Counted from the first letter of the stretch, positions 45,553 through 57,948 are shown. The stretch: DNA of 64,000 nucleotides from Glycomyces albidus (GCF_009451885.1 NZ_WIAO01000029.1:1-64000), one strand, 5' to 3'. The notes: generated from the sequence alone by a model not told the origin. Numbers and translations: made by a program.

Positions 45553-45851
45553 TCACGTCGGCAGCCCGTTCTCGTCGTTGCCGATGATCTCGTCGCTCGC
45601 GCGAGGGTCGAGCACTGGCAAAGATTGCACATCCTCTCTGGCCTCGATGATGCGAGCATCGGTATCAGGGCAATGCGCCAGACGATGGCGATGGGAGCGG
45701 AGTCAGCCTCCGCGACTCCGAGACAGTCAAGATAATCGCGGACCGCATCCTCAGCGCCGCCGGCGCTGGTCGACTGCGTGACGCCGACTCCTGGGACGTC
45801 GAGCTCCCACATGCCGTGTAGTCGTGTGGCAGTAACGGTGTATTCCTTCAT
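45553..45851 (-). pseudogene. Frameshifted antitoxin gene (HicB-like start, VapB-like end)
   Basis: From an ATG at 45851 the frame reads MKEYTVTATRLHGMWELDVP and on to DAVRDYLDCLG, the start of a HicB-like antitoxin. Near codon 57 (about 45675-45683) the sense continues in another frame. That frame encodes EAREDVQSLPVLDPRASDE and ends GNDENGLPT at a TGA (45553), resembling the tail of VapB/Phd-type antitoxins. It is either one gene with a frameshift or two antitoxin remnants joined by a deletion. No intact toxin follows. Base composition is lower in GC than in the neighbours. Confidence 0.55.
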
Positions 45852-45946
45852 CGAAGCCATCCTTCCTTCAGGTGTTCCACAGTTTCGGTGATCTTGCACT
45901 CGGACCCAGACATAAGCGAAACCCACTCACGCCGTACTCTCGCGTT

Positions 45947-47593
45947 ATGCGTACGTTTACTGAATCCAAGCGCCGTGTGGTCGGTGTCCTCCGCCTCTCA
46001 GTCGAGACCAAAGAGTCCACCTCTGTCGAGAAGCAGAAGGAGATCATCACCGCTTGGGCGCTCATCCACGATGCCGACATCGTCGGCTGGGCAGTCGATG
46101 AGGGCGTGAACGGAGCGACCTCACCCTTTGAGCGTGACGGCTTGGGCGAGTGGCTGACCGATGAGAAGGCCCAGGAATACGACATCCTGGTCAGCTGGAA
46201 GATCGACAGGTTCGGCCGTGAAACCCGCGAGTTCCTTCAGCTCGTTGACTGGCTGCACTCCCGCAAGAAGGATATCGCCATCACCGATATCAACATCGAC
46301 ACCACCACCCCCGGCGGAAAGATGATCATAACAATCCTTGCCGCCTATGCCGAGTGGGAACGATCGATGATCGCGGACCGAGTTCGCACTACCCCCAGGC
46401 ATCTTCGGTCCCAAGGGCGTGTCAGCTCAGGCAAGGGCTACTGGTGGACAACAAAGGTCAGGCGGGACAACGGGTGGTTTCTGGAGAACATGCCGGAACG
46501 GGTCGAGTTCATGCGGGAACGCTTGATCGACCCGAGACTTGACGGTAAATCGCTGAACAACATCGGTCGGACAACCGGGTTGAACCCGAGCCGCATTGCC
46601 GTGTTGCTTCGCCCTGAAACCCTTATGGGGTGGAAGGTCTATACTCCCGAAGGCGAGAAGCGAGGACAGTACAGGGTCGCACGCGATGCCGAAGGTGAAC
46701 CCGTCAAGTACACCGATCCCATCATTACCGAGCATGAGTACCACAAGCTGAAAGCAATGGCAGGTCAAAAGGACTTGGTCACCGGTAGCACTACCGAGCG
46801 GCTGATGCTTCGCTCGATGGTGAAGTGCGGTTCATGCCAACGCGCCTATGTAAAGAACAAGTCAACTCGTCGCGGAGTTACCAGTACCGGCTATCAACAC
46901 GCTCAGCACGAGTGCGGATTGGGCCGACCGCACATTACCGCGAAATCCTTGAACCAACTTGTTGCCGACGTCTTCCTTGACGCGGTTGGCCCCAAGCCCG
47001 TCGTTCAAAAGGTGTTCGTTGCCGGTAATGATGTTGCGGACGATCTATCGAGAGTCAACCGAAATATCGAATACCTTAGGGAAGAGTACGATCTAGGGCT
47101 ATATGACGGGGATCGGGAAGGCTACCTTCAGCGACTCAAGCGGTTTACTGACCGTAAGAAGACGCTCGAATCGACCCCCGCACGTCGGGATTCGTGGGAG
47201 CTGCAACCAACCGGCGAGACATACGCGGATTGGTGGGCTACTGCCTCAGATGAAGATCGAAACCAGGCGCTCAAGGACCTTGACCTGCAAGTCCTGGTGT
47301 TCATGCAGGATGAGCAACCAGACATCAAGGGAATGCCGCTCACCGGGGACACGCTGAAGACAGTTCCTGTACCCCCGCCATCCAAGGCCAACAAGAGCTA
47401 TAGGCGGCGCTGGGCAGTGGTGAGCTGGCGCAAGCCTGAGGAGACGTGCTCGAATCCCTGGGATGATCTCGGTCCGGAGAAGATCAAAGTGATCATCAAC
47501 GAAGGTCGCCCCGTGACCAATACCCTCAGCGACCCGCAGACCAATCGTCGGAGCCGGACGGCTGTAGGCCCCGCCCAAGAGGGCGGGGCCTAG
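45947..47593 (+). CDS. Large serine recombinase (integrase)
   Basis: A 548-residue site-specific recombinase. The N-terminal resolvase domain has the nucleophile Ser18 (GVLRLSVETKEST), the SWKIDRFGR active-site region and AEWERSMIADR. A Recombinase domain follows, then a zinc-ribbon with CGSC near residue 305, a coiled coil and a charged tail. Codon use and GC are clearly lower than in the flanking genes, a sign of transfer. The ATG lies 6 bases after a possible -10 (TACTCT). The last ten codons run through the hairpin that terminates ilvC from the other side. Its attachment sites were not identified. Confidence 0.9.
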   Translation: MRTFTESKRRVVGVLRLSVETKESTSVEKQKEIITAWALIHDADIVGWAVDEGVNGATSPFERDGLGEWLTDEKAQEYDILVSWKIDRFGRETREFLQLVDWLHSRKKDIAITDINIDTTTPGGKMIITILAAYAEWERSMIADRVRTTPRHLRSQGRVSSGKGYWWTTKVRRDNGWFLENMPERVEFMRERLIDPRLDGKSLNNIGRTTGLNPSRIAVLLRPETLMGWKVYTPEGEKRGQYRVARDAEGEPVKYTDPIITEHEYHKLKAMAGQKDLVTGSTTERLMLRSMVKCGSCQRAYVKNKSTRRGVTSTGYQHAQHECGLGRPHITAKSLNQLVADVFLDAVGPKPVVQKVFVAGNDVADDLSRVNRNIEYLREEYDLGLYDGDREGYLQRLKRFTDRKKTLESTPARRDSWELQPTGETYADWWATASDEDRNQALKDLDLQVLVFMQDEQPDIKGMPLTGDTLKTVPVPPPSKANKSYRRRWAVVSWRKPEETCSNPWDDLGPEKIKVIINEGRPVTNTLSDPQTNRRSRTAVGPAQEGGA

Positions 47594-47600
47594 GCGTTTC
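47566..47600. terminator. Terminator shared by ilvC and the recombinase gene
   Basis: GGCCCCGCCC pairs perfectly with GGGCGGGGCC across AAGA (47567-47590), with TAGGCGTTTC following. It lies 22 bases past the ilvC stop on the minus strand and overlaps the last codons of the recombinase. Confidence 0.8.
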
Positions 47601-47621
47601 CGCATTCAGCTCAGGTGAGCC

Positions 47622-48659
<1,038 letters not shown>

Positions 48660-49187
48660 TTACTGCTGGCTATTCGGTGAGACGTAGCGCGACAGCGAGG
48701 CCATGGACTTGGCCCCCCGCCCCAGTGCGACCGTCCCCGACTGGACGAGCTCCTTGATCCCGAACGGCTCCAGGACTTCCAGGAACGCCTCGATCTTGTC
48801 GCGGTTCCCGGTGACCTCGAAGGTGACCGTGTCGGGTGTGACGTCGACCGAGCGGGCCTTGAACAGCTCGGCGGCGGCGATCACCTGGCCGCGGGTGGCG
48901 GCGTCGGCGCGGACCTTCACCAGCAGCAGTTCGCGCTGCACGGAGGAGCCCGCTTCGAGTTCCACGATCTTCAGCACGTGGATGAGCTTGTTGAGCTGCT
49001 TGGTGACCTGCTCCAGCGAACCCGCCTCGACGTCCACCACGATGGTGATGCGGCTGACGCCGGGGTGCTCGGTCTCGCCGACGGCGAGGGAGTCGATGTT
49101 GAAGCCGCGCCGAGAGAACAGGGCGGCGACCCGGGCGAGGACGCCCGGCTTGTTCTCGACGAGGACCGACAGCGTGTGCGTCGTCAT
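48660..49187 (-). CDS. ilvN: Acetolactate synthase, regulatory subunit
   Basis: A 175-residue small subunit. The N-terminal ACT domain starts THTLSVLVENKPGVLARVAALF and includes the RRGFNIDSLAVG loop that binds the feedback inhibitor valine. A second ALS_ss_C domain follows. It starts 3 bases after the ilvB stop, so the subunits are translationally coupled. Confidence 0.96.
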   Translation of the reverse strand: MTTHTLSVLVENKPGVLARVAALFSRRGFNIDSLAVGETEHPGVSRITIVVDVEAGSLEQVTKQLNKLIHVLKIVELEAGSSVQRELLLVKVRADAATRGQVIAAAELFKARSVDVTPDTVTFEVTGNRDKIEAFLEVLEPFGIKELVQSGTVALGRGAKSMASLSRYVSPNSQQ

Positions 49188-49189
49188 GG

Positions 49190-51070
<1,881 letters not shown>

Positions 51071-51129
51071 GTCCTTCGTCCAATAGGGAGATGTGGCTGG
51101 TTCGACATGCTGCGTCGTTCCCCGGGCAG

Positions 51130-51163
51130 AAAAAATCGCCCGCGTGCTAGGACGCACGGGGCG
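51130..51163 (-). terminator. Attenuator terminator upstream of ilvB
   Basis: On the minus strand, CGCCCCGTG pairs with CACGCGGGCG (one bulge) and is followed directly by ATTTTTT. This is one of the few T-tailed hairpins in the window. It lies between the leader peptide and ilvB. Confidence 0.8.
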
Positions 51164-51164
51164 A

Positions 51165-51191
51165 GCGCACCGTCGGAGAACGACGGTGCGC
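51165..51191 (-). promoter_or_regulatory. Hairpin overlapping the leader stop codon (attenuation region)
   Basis: A perfect 11-base-pair stem (GCGCACCGTCG with CGACGGTGCGC) begins inside the leader stop codon, so a ribosome stalled on the control codons would interfere with it. It lies directly before the terminator and probably takes part in switching. Confidence 0.6.
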
Positions 51192-51274
51192 TAGATAAGT
51201 ACTACGACGAGCGGCCGGGCGGCGAGGGCCTCGGTCGCGTTGGAGTCGTAGTTCTGCTTCGGCACGTACCCCAT
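51191..51274 (-). CDS. ilvB leader peptide
   Basis: A 27-codon frame from ATG at 51274 to TAG at 51191, beginning MGYVPKQNYD and ending LAARPLVVVLI. Six of the last six codons are Leu, Val or Ile, the end products of the pathway. It is followed by two hairpins, the second with a T run. This is the arrangement of ribosome-mediated attenuation known for actinobacterial ilvB operons. Confidence 0.8.
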   Translation of the reverse strand: MGYVPKQNYDSNATEALAARPLVVVLI

Positions 51275-51297
51275 GATTCACGATTCCGGCCCGTGAG

Positions 51298-54093
51298 TCA
51301 ACTTTTCTCAGATCCCGGGACGTCATTCGGCGTGTCGCCGGGCCCGGCACCGGCGCCGGACGCCGCGTCGCCCGAGTGGGCGGGGTCGGCGAGCGCGTCG
51401 TCGATGTCGGCGTACGGCTCGGCGGCGAGGGCCTTCGGCTCCTCGGTGAGCCAGCGTGTGAGGTCGTCGGGGTCCATGGGCTTGGCGAGGAGGTAGCCCT
51501 GCACGAGCGGTGCCTGGGCCGCGATCATGGCGTTGAGCTGGAGGTCGGTCTCGACGCCTTCGGCGATGACCTCCATGCCGAGGAGGCGGCCGAGGGTGAC
51601 GGCGACGGCGGCGAGGGGGCCGACGCCGCCGTCGTCCTTGGCGATGAGGTCGCGGTCGATCTTGAGGATGTCGACGGGGAGCCGGTCGAGCTGGCCGAGC
51701 GAGGAGTAGCCGGATCCGAAGTCGTCCAGGGCGATCCGGACGCCGGCGCCGCGCAGGGCGCCGAGCTGGGCGATGAGGGTGTTCATCTGGTGCGAGAAGT
51801 CGTGCTCGGTGACCTCGAGGACGAGGCGCTTGGCGGGGACGCCGGCGGCGATGAGCGCGGTGTTGACCTCGGTAGCGAACAGGTGGGTGTGGAGCTCCTT
51901 GACGGAGACGTTCACGGAGATCCAGGCTTTGATGCCGCCGTTCTGCCAGGCGGCGAGCTGCTCGGCGGCGCGGTTGACGGTCCAGACGGCGAGGTCCTGG
52001 GTGAGGCCGGACTCGGTAGCGGCGGGGATGAACTCGCCGGGGCTGACCTGGCCGAGCCGGGGGTGGTTCCAGCGCAGGAGGGCTTCGGCGCCGACGATGG
52101 TGCGGTCGGAGATGGAGAAGACCGGCTGGTAGACGAGGCGGAGTTCGTCGCGGGCGATGGCGCCGCGGAGCTCCTGGCTGAGCTCGTTCTTGCGGCGGAC
52201 GCGGCGGTCGAACTCGGCGTCGTAGGTGGCGTACCGGTTCTTGCCGGCCTGCTTGGCGGCGCGCAGCGCCAGGTCGGCGTTGCGCAGGAGGAGTTCGGGG
52301 TCCTCGAGTCCCTCCGCGGCGGTGGCGATGCCGACGGAGCCGGTGACGAAGACGGTGGACTCGTCGTGGAACTCGTACGGTTCGCCGAGGCGGGCGACGA
52401 GGGCCTTGGCGGTGGCGACGGCCTCGGACCAGCTCGCGCGCAGCAGGATCGCGAACTCGTCGCCGCCGAGGCGGGCGCCGACGTCGGTGGGGCGCAGGAG
52501 TTCCTTGATGCGCCGGGAGACCTCGACGAGGAGTTCGTCGCCGAAGTCGTGGCCGCGGGTGTCGTTGACGTTCTTGAAGCCGTCGAGGTCGAGCAGGAGG
52601 AGCGCGGTCTGGTGCTCTTCGGCGGCGACGCCGTCCTCGAGGCTCTGGAGGAGGGCGCGGCGGTTGGCGAGGCCGGTGAGCGGGTCGGAGTAGGCCATGC
52701 GGGCGAGCTCGGTCTCGAGGCTCCTGCGGGCGCCGACGTCCTCGACGCGGGCGACGAGGCCGCGGACCTGGGGGCGGCCGCGGAGGTCGGTCACGACGGT
52801 CTCGGTGTGCCGCCAGCGGCGGGCCGAGTCGCGGACGCGGATGTTCAGGGACACCTGGCCGGTGTGGCTGAGGCCGTCGAGGAGGGTGCGGAGGTCCTCT
52901 TCGGCGCCGCGGCGGTCGTCGACGTGGACGAGGTCGAGGAAGGACGCGCCGACGCAGGTGCCGTTGTCCGTGGCGGGCCGCCACGCGGAGTCCTCGGGGT
53001 GCCAGGTGACGGTGAGGTCGGGGTCGAGGACGAGCACGGTGTCGGAGGCGACGCCGACGATCGCGGAGAGGCGGCGCTGCCGGGCGGCCGCCTCGCCGGT
53101 GACGCGCCGGACGTCGAAGTAGGTGAGGATGAGCCGCGCGCCGAGGGCGCCGACGGCGGCGAGGCCGAGGAGGGTGGCGTCGAGCGGGAGCGGGCCGGTG
53201 CCGGCGCCGTTGATGAGGACGGCCGCGGCCCCGAGGGCGGCGGCGCCGACCATGACGGCGTAGTGGACGCCGGGGTAGTTCGGCTTGTCGACGGGGGCGG
53301 GCTTCTGGCTGCGGGCGAGGTAGGTGACGCCGAGGAGGGCCGCGCAGGTGGCGACCCAGGCGACCGACCACCACAGGACGCGTTCTTCGGGGCGCTGCCA
53401 CTGCCAGGCGACGAAGGTGGAGAGGCCGGTGAAGTGGACGGCGAAGACGGCGATGTACGCGAAGGCGTGGCGGCGGCGCCAGCGCTGGATGCGGAACGTG
53501 GTGGTGAAGCCGACGCCGAGCATGACGACGCCCATCATGCCCGGGATGATGATCGCGAGGTCGCCGTCGCCGAGGGGGCCGCGCATCTGCGCGAACAGGG
53601 GGCGGGCGAAGAGGGTCCAGGCGAAGAAGAGGACGCACAGGCCGACGAAGGCGCCGTCGACGAGGCGCCGCTGGACGGCCTGGGGCGCCCAGCCGCTGTC
53701 GGGCAGGCGCAGGAGCGCGAGGGCCCAGAGGATGACCGAGGCGGTGAAGCCGGTCCCGGCCACGGCGTCGGCGGCCGGGTCGGGGAGCCAGCAGGCGGCG
53801 GCGAACGTCGCGGCGGTGGTCTGGATGCCGGCGGCCATGAGCTGGTAGGTGGTGCGGCGTCCCGAGGCGATGCGCCCGGCGGCGCGCCACATGAGCGATC
53901 CGGCGCAGGCGGCGCCGATGGAGCCGAGTGCGGCGGCGGTGCCGGGGTCGATGGTCCGGAGCGAGGAGTGTACGCCGACCACGATCGCCGCGGCCAGCAC
54001 GGAGCACCAGACTGCGGCGGTCGCGGTCCACGACAGTGTCTGCCGGACGCGACGGGGGGTTGGCGTCATCCACTGGCCCAATCGTAGGAACAC
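51298..54093 (-). CDS. Bifunctional diguanylate cyclase/phosphodiesterase (PAS-GGDEF-EAL)
   Basis: A 931-residue membrane protein. About nine or ten helices fill the first ~320 residues; a PAS-like domain follows at about 340-455. The GGDEF domain has an intact LGGDEF near residue 543 and an RxxD inhibitory site five residues before it. The EAL domain has EALLRW near 670, DDFGSGYSSL, the catalytic Lys in ILKIDRD, and AEGVET. All catalytic residues for making and degrading cyclic di-GMP are present. The GTG at 54093 and the ATG at 54069 are both possible starts. The acidic tail is low in complexity. Confidence 0.9.
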   Translation of the reverse strand: MFLRLGQWMTPTPRRVRQTLSWTATAAVWCSVLAAAIVVGVHSSLRTIDPGTAAALGSIGAACAGSLMWRAAGRIASGRRTTYQLMAAGIQTTAATFAAACWLPDPAADAVAGTGFTASVILWALALLRLPDSGWAPQAVQRRLVDGAFVGLCVLFFAWTLFARPLFAQMRGPLGDGDLAIIIPGMMGVVMLGVGFTTTFRIQRWRRRHAFAYIAVFAVHFTGLSTFVAWQWQRPEERVLWWSVAWVATCAALLGVTYLARSQKPAPVDKPNYPGVHYAVMVGAAALGAAAVLINGAGTGPLPLDATLLGLAAVGALGARLILTYFDVRRVTGEAAARQRRLSAIVGVASDTVLVLDPDLTVTWHPEDSAWRPATDNGTCVGASFLDLVHVDDRRGAEEDLRTLLDGLSHTGQVSLNIRVRDSARRWRHTETVVTDLRGRPQVRGLVARVEDVGARRSLETELARMAYSDPLTGLANRRALLQSLEDGVAAEEHQTALLLLDLDGFKNVNDTRGHDFGDELLVEVSRRIKELLRPTDVGARLGGDEFAILLRASWSEAVATAKALVARLGEPYEFHDESTVFVTGSVGIATAAEGLEDPELLLRNADLALRAAKQAGKNRYATYDAEFDRRVRRKNELSQELRGAIARDELRLVYQPVFSISDRTIVGAEALLRWNHPRLGQVSPGEFIPAATESGLTQDLAVWTVNRAAEQLAAWQNGGIKAWISVNVSVKELHTHLFATEVNTALIAAGVPAKRLVLEVTEHDFSHQMNTLIAQLGALRGAGVRIALDDFGSGYSSLGQLDRLPVDILKIDRDLIAKDDGGVGPLAAVAVTLGRLLGMEVIAEGVETDLQLNAMIAAQAPLVQGYLLAKPMDPDDLTRWLTEEPKALAAEPYADIDDALADPAHSGDAASGAGAGPGDTPNDVPGSEKS

Positions 54094-54162
54094 TCGTGCA
54101 TTACAGGATGCCGCATGGTCCCTCGTATCCGACTGCGGGCCTCCGCATGGGCGCGCGGCCGG

Positions 54163-55935
54163 TCATCGGGCGGGCGGCAGGGCGGCCCGGAGGCGGTCGA
54201 GGGCCGCGCGGTCGGCCCGGTGTCGCTCGGCGCGCTCCCGGTCGAGGTCGGCGGCGTCGCTGCGGGCCTTGATGAGCGCGGAGCGGAGGTCGGCGAGGCG
54301 GTCGTCGCGCTGCTCGGTCTCCTTGCGGGCCTTGGCGGATTCGGAGCGGTGGACGAGCAGCGGGAATGCGGCGGTGGCGGCGGCGAGCGCGGCGAGGACC
54401 CACTGGCCGAAGACGGCGAGGAGGAGCGTGACGGCGCCGATGCCCGCCACGAGTGCCGTGTAGGCCGGTTTCGAGGGCCCGTCGGTGGTGAAGCCGCGGC
54501 TGATGTGCGCTTCGGCCGCGGCGGCGGCCTCGGGGTCGTGCCCGGCGGCGGTGACGTCGACGCTCGCGCCGCGGCGCCTGACGGGGACGACGGCGGGCTC
54601 GGGGTCGCGGAGGCCCGATTCGAGGTGGGCGAGGCGGGCGTGCAGGAGTGGCGCGGCGAGGTCGAGGGCGAGGCGGCGCAGGGCGGTCGGGGCCTCGGGG
54701 TCGAAGAGGTCGCGGCGCACGAGTTCGGCGACGGTCCCGGCGGGCTCGGCCCAGGAGGGGCGGCTGCGGCGCGGCGCGCCGGCGGGCGCGAGCTCCTCCA
54801 GGCGGCGCACGAGCGGGAGTTCGGCGGGGCTGGGGGCTTCGATGAGCTCTTGGAGGTACCGGCGCCAGGCGGTGTCCGTGTCGCCGGGTGCGGCGGCGGG
54901 CTCGGCGGCGAGGTGGTCCCGGAGGGCGGTGAGGGCCGCGGCGAGGGTGGCGCCGTTCGCGAAGTCCGCGATCGCGCGGTCCCATTCCTTGAGTTCGGTG
55001 TCGTCGAGCGCTTCGGGGTCGAAGTGGTCGCGGAGGCGCCCGGCGAGCTGGACGGCCGCGTCGGGGCCGAAGACGCCGTGGGCGGCGTGCTCCCAGAGCG
55101 TGCGCCAGGCGGCGGCGACCTGGACGGGCTCGGCCGCGGGTCTGCCGCTCTCGGTCGTGGCGCCGCCGCCCTCGGCTGCGTCCCTGCCGCCTTCGGCGGT
55201 GGCTCGGGCGGATTCGGTCGTGCCTAGGCCGCCGACGGTCGTGCGTTGGCCACCTGCGGCGGTGCTGCCGCCGTCGTTCGCGGCGCTTCGGTCGCCGTCG
55301 GCCGTTCCCTGGAGGTCTTCGGTCGCGCCCGGGCCGCCATGGCCGGGGCCCGGAAGGTCTTCCGCAGTCCCGAGGTGCGGGGGTTCGGCGATGAGGCGCA
55401 GGAATGCGGCGTCGATGAGGACGGGCCGGTTGAAGCAGCGGCCGACGGCGAGGTTGAACAGCTCGGCGCGGACGGGGTCGCGGTCGCGGGCGGTGGCGAG
55501 ACCGGTGGTGAGGTCGCCCGGGGGCTGCGGTTCGGTCCCGGGGCGGCCGCGCAGGACGAGCGGGAGGATCGCCGCGGCGGCGGGCGGGAGCCAGTAGCCG
55601 GGGGTGTCGCGGGTCTCGGGCAGGCGCGCGGGGCGGCCCTCGGCGAGGGCGCGGAAGGCGCTGCGGATGTCGACGCGGGCCCGGTGCTCGTCGAACTCGG
55701 CGAGCTCGAACCGCAGGTCGGCCCAGGCGTAAAGGGTCTCGATGCGGTCGGTGAGCTCGGAGGAGGCCGCTTCGATGCGCCCGGCGAGCTGCTGCTCGGA
55801 CTTGCGGCGGCGCTCCTCGGCCTCGCGGTTGTGGCGGCGCTGGCGCATCGCGAGGTCTTCGATGGCGCGGTCCTGCAGGGTGTCCTGCCAGCTGTCGGAC
55901 CAGAACCAGGAAGGCGGGGAAAAGGTGCTGCTCAC
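54163..55935 (-). CDS. Unrecognised coiled-coil protein with C-terminal membrane hairpin
   Basis: A 590-residue protein without a family I can name. The N-terminus has a Trp-rich patch (WFWSDSWQDTL) and an Arg/Glu-rich coiled coil (MRQRRHNREAEERRRKSEQQL). A low-complexity Gly/Ala/Thr/Glu linker follows at about residues 205-275, made of imperfect TTESxxATAEGG-like units. Near residues 485-525 are two adjacent membrane helices, then a second coiled coil to the end. A GTG at 55935 has GGAG 9 bases upstream. It lies between the GGDEF-EAL gene and ilvD with gaps too large to imply one operon. Confidence 0.7.
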   Translation of the reverse strand: MSSTFSPPSWFWSDSWQDTLQDRAIEDLAMRQRRHNREAEERRRKSEQQLAGRIEAASSELTDRIETLYAWADLRFELAEFDEHRARVDIRSAFRALAEGRPARLPETRDTPGYWLPPAAAAILPLVLRGRPGTEPQPPGDLTTGLATARDRDPVRAELFNLAVGRCFNRPVLIDAAFLRLIAEPPHLGTAEDLPGPGHGGPGATEDLQGTADGDRSAANDGGSTAAGGQRTTVGGLGTTESARATAEGGRDAAEGGGATTESGRPAAEPVQVAAAWRTLWEHAAHGVFGPDAAVQLAGRLRDHFDPEALDDTELKEWDRAIADFANGATLAAALTALRDHLAAEPAAAPGDTDTAWRRYLQELIEAPSPAELPLVRRLEELAPAGAPRRSRPSWAEPAGTVAELVRRDLFDPEAPTALRRLALDLAAPLLHARLAHLESGLRDPEPAVVPVRRRGASVDVTAAGHDPEAAAAAEAHISRGFTTDGPSKPAYTALVAGIGAVTLLLAVFGQWVLAALAAATAAFPLLVHRSESAKARKETEQRDDRLADLRSALIKARSDAADLDRERAERHRADRAALDRLRAALPPAR

Positions 55936-55994
55936 GCGGGCACGCTCCGAGAAGGTAGGAGGGCTGGGCGCCTTCATTGTGCCCGGAGGACGCA

Positions 55995-56030
55995 AGCGGC
56001 GGAGCCCTCCGTTCGGAGGACCCCGCCGCT
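55995..56030 (-). terminator. Hairpin terminator after ilvD
   Basis: On the minus strand, AGCGGCGG pairs with CCGCCGCT around an inner stem TCCTCCG/CGGAGG with a 2-base bulge. It lies about 28 bases after the ilvD stop. Confidence 0.65.
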
Positions 56031-56058
56031 CGCTTCTCTGTCCTTTGTCGACTGTGCC

Positions 56059-57903
56059 TCAGTCGACCTTCCGGACGGCGCCGTCGCTGGCCGGGGTGGC
56101 CATCGCCGCGTACGCCTGGAGGGCCCGCGAGACGACCCGGTCGCGGTTCACGGGCGTGTACGGCTGCTCGCGCTTCTCCTGGGCCAGGCGGCGTTCGGTG
56201 AGGACCGCCTCGTCGACCTTGAGCTCGAGCCTGCGGTTCGGGATGTCGATCTCGATGATGTCGCCGTTCTCGACCAGGGCGATGAGCCCGCCGCCGGCGG
56301 CCTCGGGGCTGACGTGCCCGATCGAGAGGCCGGAGGTGCCGCCGGAGAAGCGGCCGTCGGTGATGAGCGCGCACTTGCGGCCCAGGCCGCGTCCTTTGAG
56401 GAACGAGGTCGGGTAGAGCATCTCCTGCATGCCGGGGCCGCCCTTGGGGCCCTCGTAGCGGATGACGACGACCTCGCCCTCGACCACGGACTTGTCGAGG
56501 ATGCCCTGCACCGCGTCGTCCTGCGACTCGAAGACGTGCGCGGGCCCGGTGAAGGTCCAGTTCTCCTCGGGGACGCCGGCGACCTTGACGACGCAGCCGT
56601 CCTCGGCGAGGTTGCCGAACAGGACGGCCAGGCCCCCGTCCTTGGTGTAGGCGTGCTCGACCGAGCGGATGCAGCCCTCGGCGGCGTCGGTGTCGAGGCT
56701 CTTCCACCGGTTCGAGGTGGAGAACGCCTGCGTGGTGCGGACGTTGCCGGGCGCGGCGTGGTACAGCTCGATTGCCTCGGGCGCCGGGTTCTCGGCGCGG
56801 ATGTCCCAGGTGCCGAGCCAGTCGGCCATCGACGGCGAGTGGACGGTGTGGACGTCGCCGTTGATGAGGCCGCCGCGGTACAGCTCGCCGAGGATCGCGG
56901 GGATGCCGCCGGCGCGGTGCACGTCCTCCATGTGGTACTTCGCGGAGTTCGGCGCGACCTTCGCCAGGCACGGGACGCGGCGCGAGATCGCGTCGATGTC
57001 GGCCACGTTGAAGTCGAGCTCGGCCTCGCGGGCGGCGGCGAGGAGGTGCAGGATCGTGTTGGTGGAGCCGCCCATGGCCACGTCGAGGGCCATCGCGTTC
57101 TCGAACGCGGCGCGAGAGGCGATGCTGCGCGGCAGGACCGACTCGTCGTCCTGCTCGTAGTAGCGGCGGGCCAGGTCCATGACGACGCGGCCGGCCTCCT
57201 CGAAGAGGGCGCGGCGGGCCGTGTGCGTGGCGAGGGTGGAGCCGTTGCCCGGCAGCGAGAGGCCGAGGGCCTCGGTGAGGCAGTTCATGGAGTTCGCGGT
57301 GAACATGCCCGAACAGGAGCCGCAGGTCGGGCAGGCCGACTCCTCCATCTTGAGGAGCTGAGCGTCCGAGACGTCGTCGTTCGCGGCGGCGATCATCGGG
57401 TCGATGAGGTCGAGCTTCTGGGTGACGACCCCGTTGACGTCGATCGTCTTGCCGGCCTCCATGGGGCCGCCGGAGACGAACACGACCGGGATGTTCAGGC
57501 GCAGGGCGGCCATGAGCATGCCCGGGGTGATCTTGTCGCAGTTGGAGATGCACACGAGCGCGTCGGCGCAGTGCGCGTTCACCATGTACTCGACGGAGTC
57601 GGCGATGATCTCGCGGCTGGGGAGCGAGTAGAGCATCCCGCTGTGGCCCATCGCGATGCCGTCGTCGACGGCGATCGTGTGGAACTCCTTGGAGACGCCG
57701 CCGGCCTCGGCGATGGCCTCGGCGACGATGTCGCCCATGTTCTTGAGGTGCACGTGTCCGGGGACGAACTGCGTGTAGGAGTTGGCGATGGCCACGATCG
57801 GCTTGCCGAAGTCGGAGTCGGTCATACCGGTGGCGCGCCACAGCGCGCGAGCGCCCGCCATCTGGCGGCCGTGCGTGGAAGTCCGTGATCGAAGCGCTGG
57901 CAT
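56059..57903 (-). CDS. ilvD: Dihydroxy-acid dehydratase
   Basis: A 614-residue Fe-S enzyme dehydrating dihydroxyisovalerate and dihydroxymethylvalerate, the step after IlvC. Cluster cysteines lie in [12 protein letters not shown] and [21 protein letters not shown], and [12 protein letters not shown] is the conserved C-terminal active-site segment. Length and start are typical. It is separate from the ilvBNC operon but on the same strand. Two CCTTAGG palindromes lie upstream of its start. Confidence 0.96.
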   Translation of the reverse strand: MPALRSRTSTHGRQMAGARALWRATGMTDSDFGKPIVAIANSYTQFVPGHVHLKNMGDIVAEAIAEAGGVSKEFHTIAVDDGIAMGHSGMLYSLPSREIIADSVEYMVNAHCADALVCISNCDKITPGMLMAALRLNIPVVFVSGGPMEAGKTIDVNGVVTQKLDLIDPMIAAANDDVSDAQLLKMEESACPTCGSCSGMFTANSMNCLTEALGLSLPGNGSTLATHTARRALFEEAGRVVMDLARRYYEQDDESVLPRSIASRAAFENAMALDVAMGGSTNTILHLLAAAREAELDFNVADIDAISRRVPCLAKVAPNSAKYHMEDVHRAGGIPAILGELYRGGLINGDVHTVHSPSMADWLGTWDIRAENPAPEAIELYHAAPGNVRTTQAFSTSNRWKSLDTDAAEGCIRSVEHAYTKDGGLAVLFGNLAEDGCVVKVAGVPEENWTFTGPAHVFESQDDAVQGILDKSVVEGEVVVIRYEGPKGGPGMQEMLYPTSFLKGRGLGRKCALITDGRFSGGTSGLSIGHVSPEAAGGGLIALVENGDIIEIDIPNRRLELKVDEAVLTERRLAQEKREQPYTPVNRDRVVSRALQAYAAMATPASDGAVRKVD

Positions 57904-57948
57904 GGATCAAGTCTGCCACGTCTCGAATGCCGGGATGAGCCGCCCGGA

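Noticed and set aside
45363-45926. A 187-codon minus-strand frame as one intact gene
   Set aside because: Only its first ~57 codons from 45851 resemble a protein; after that the sense continues in another frame. It is treated as a pseudogene.
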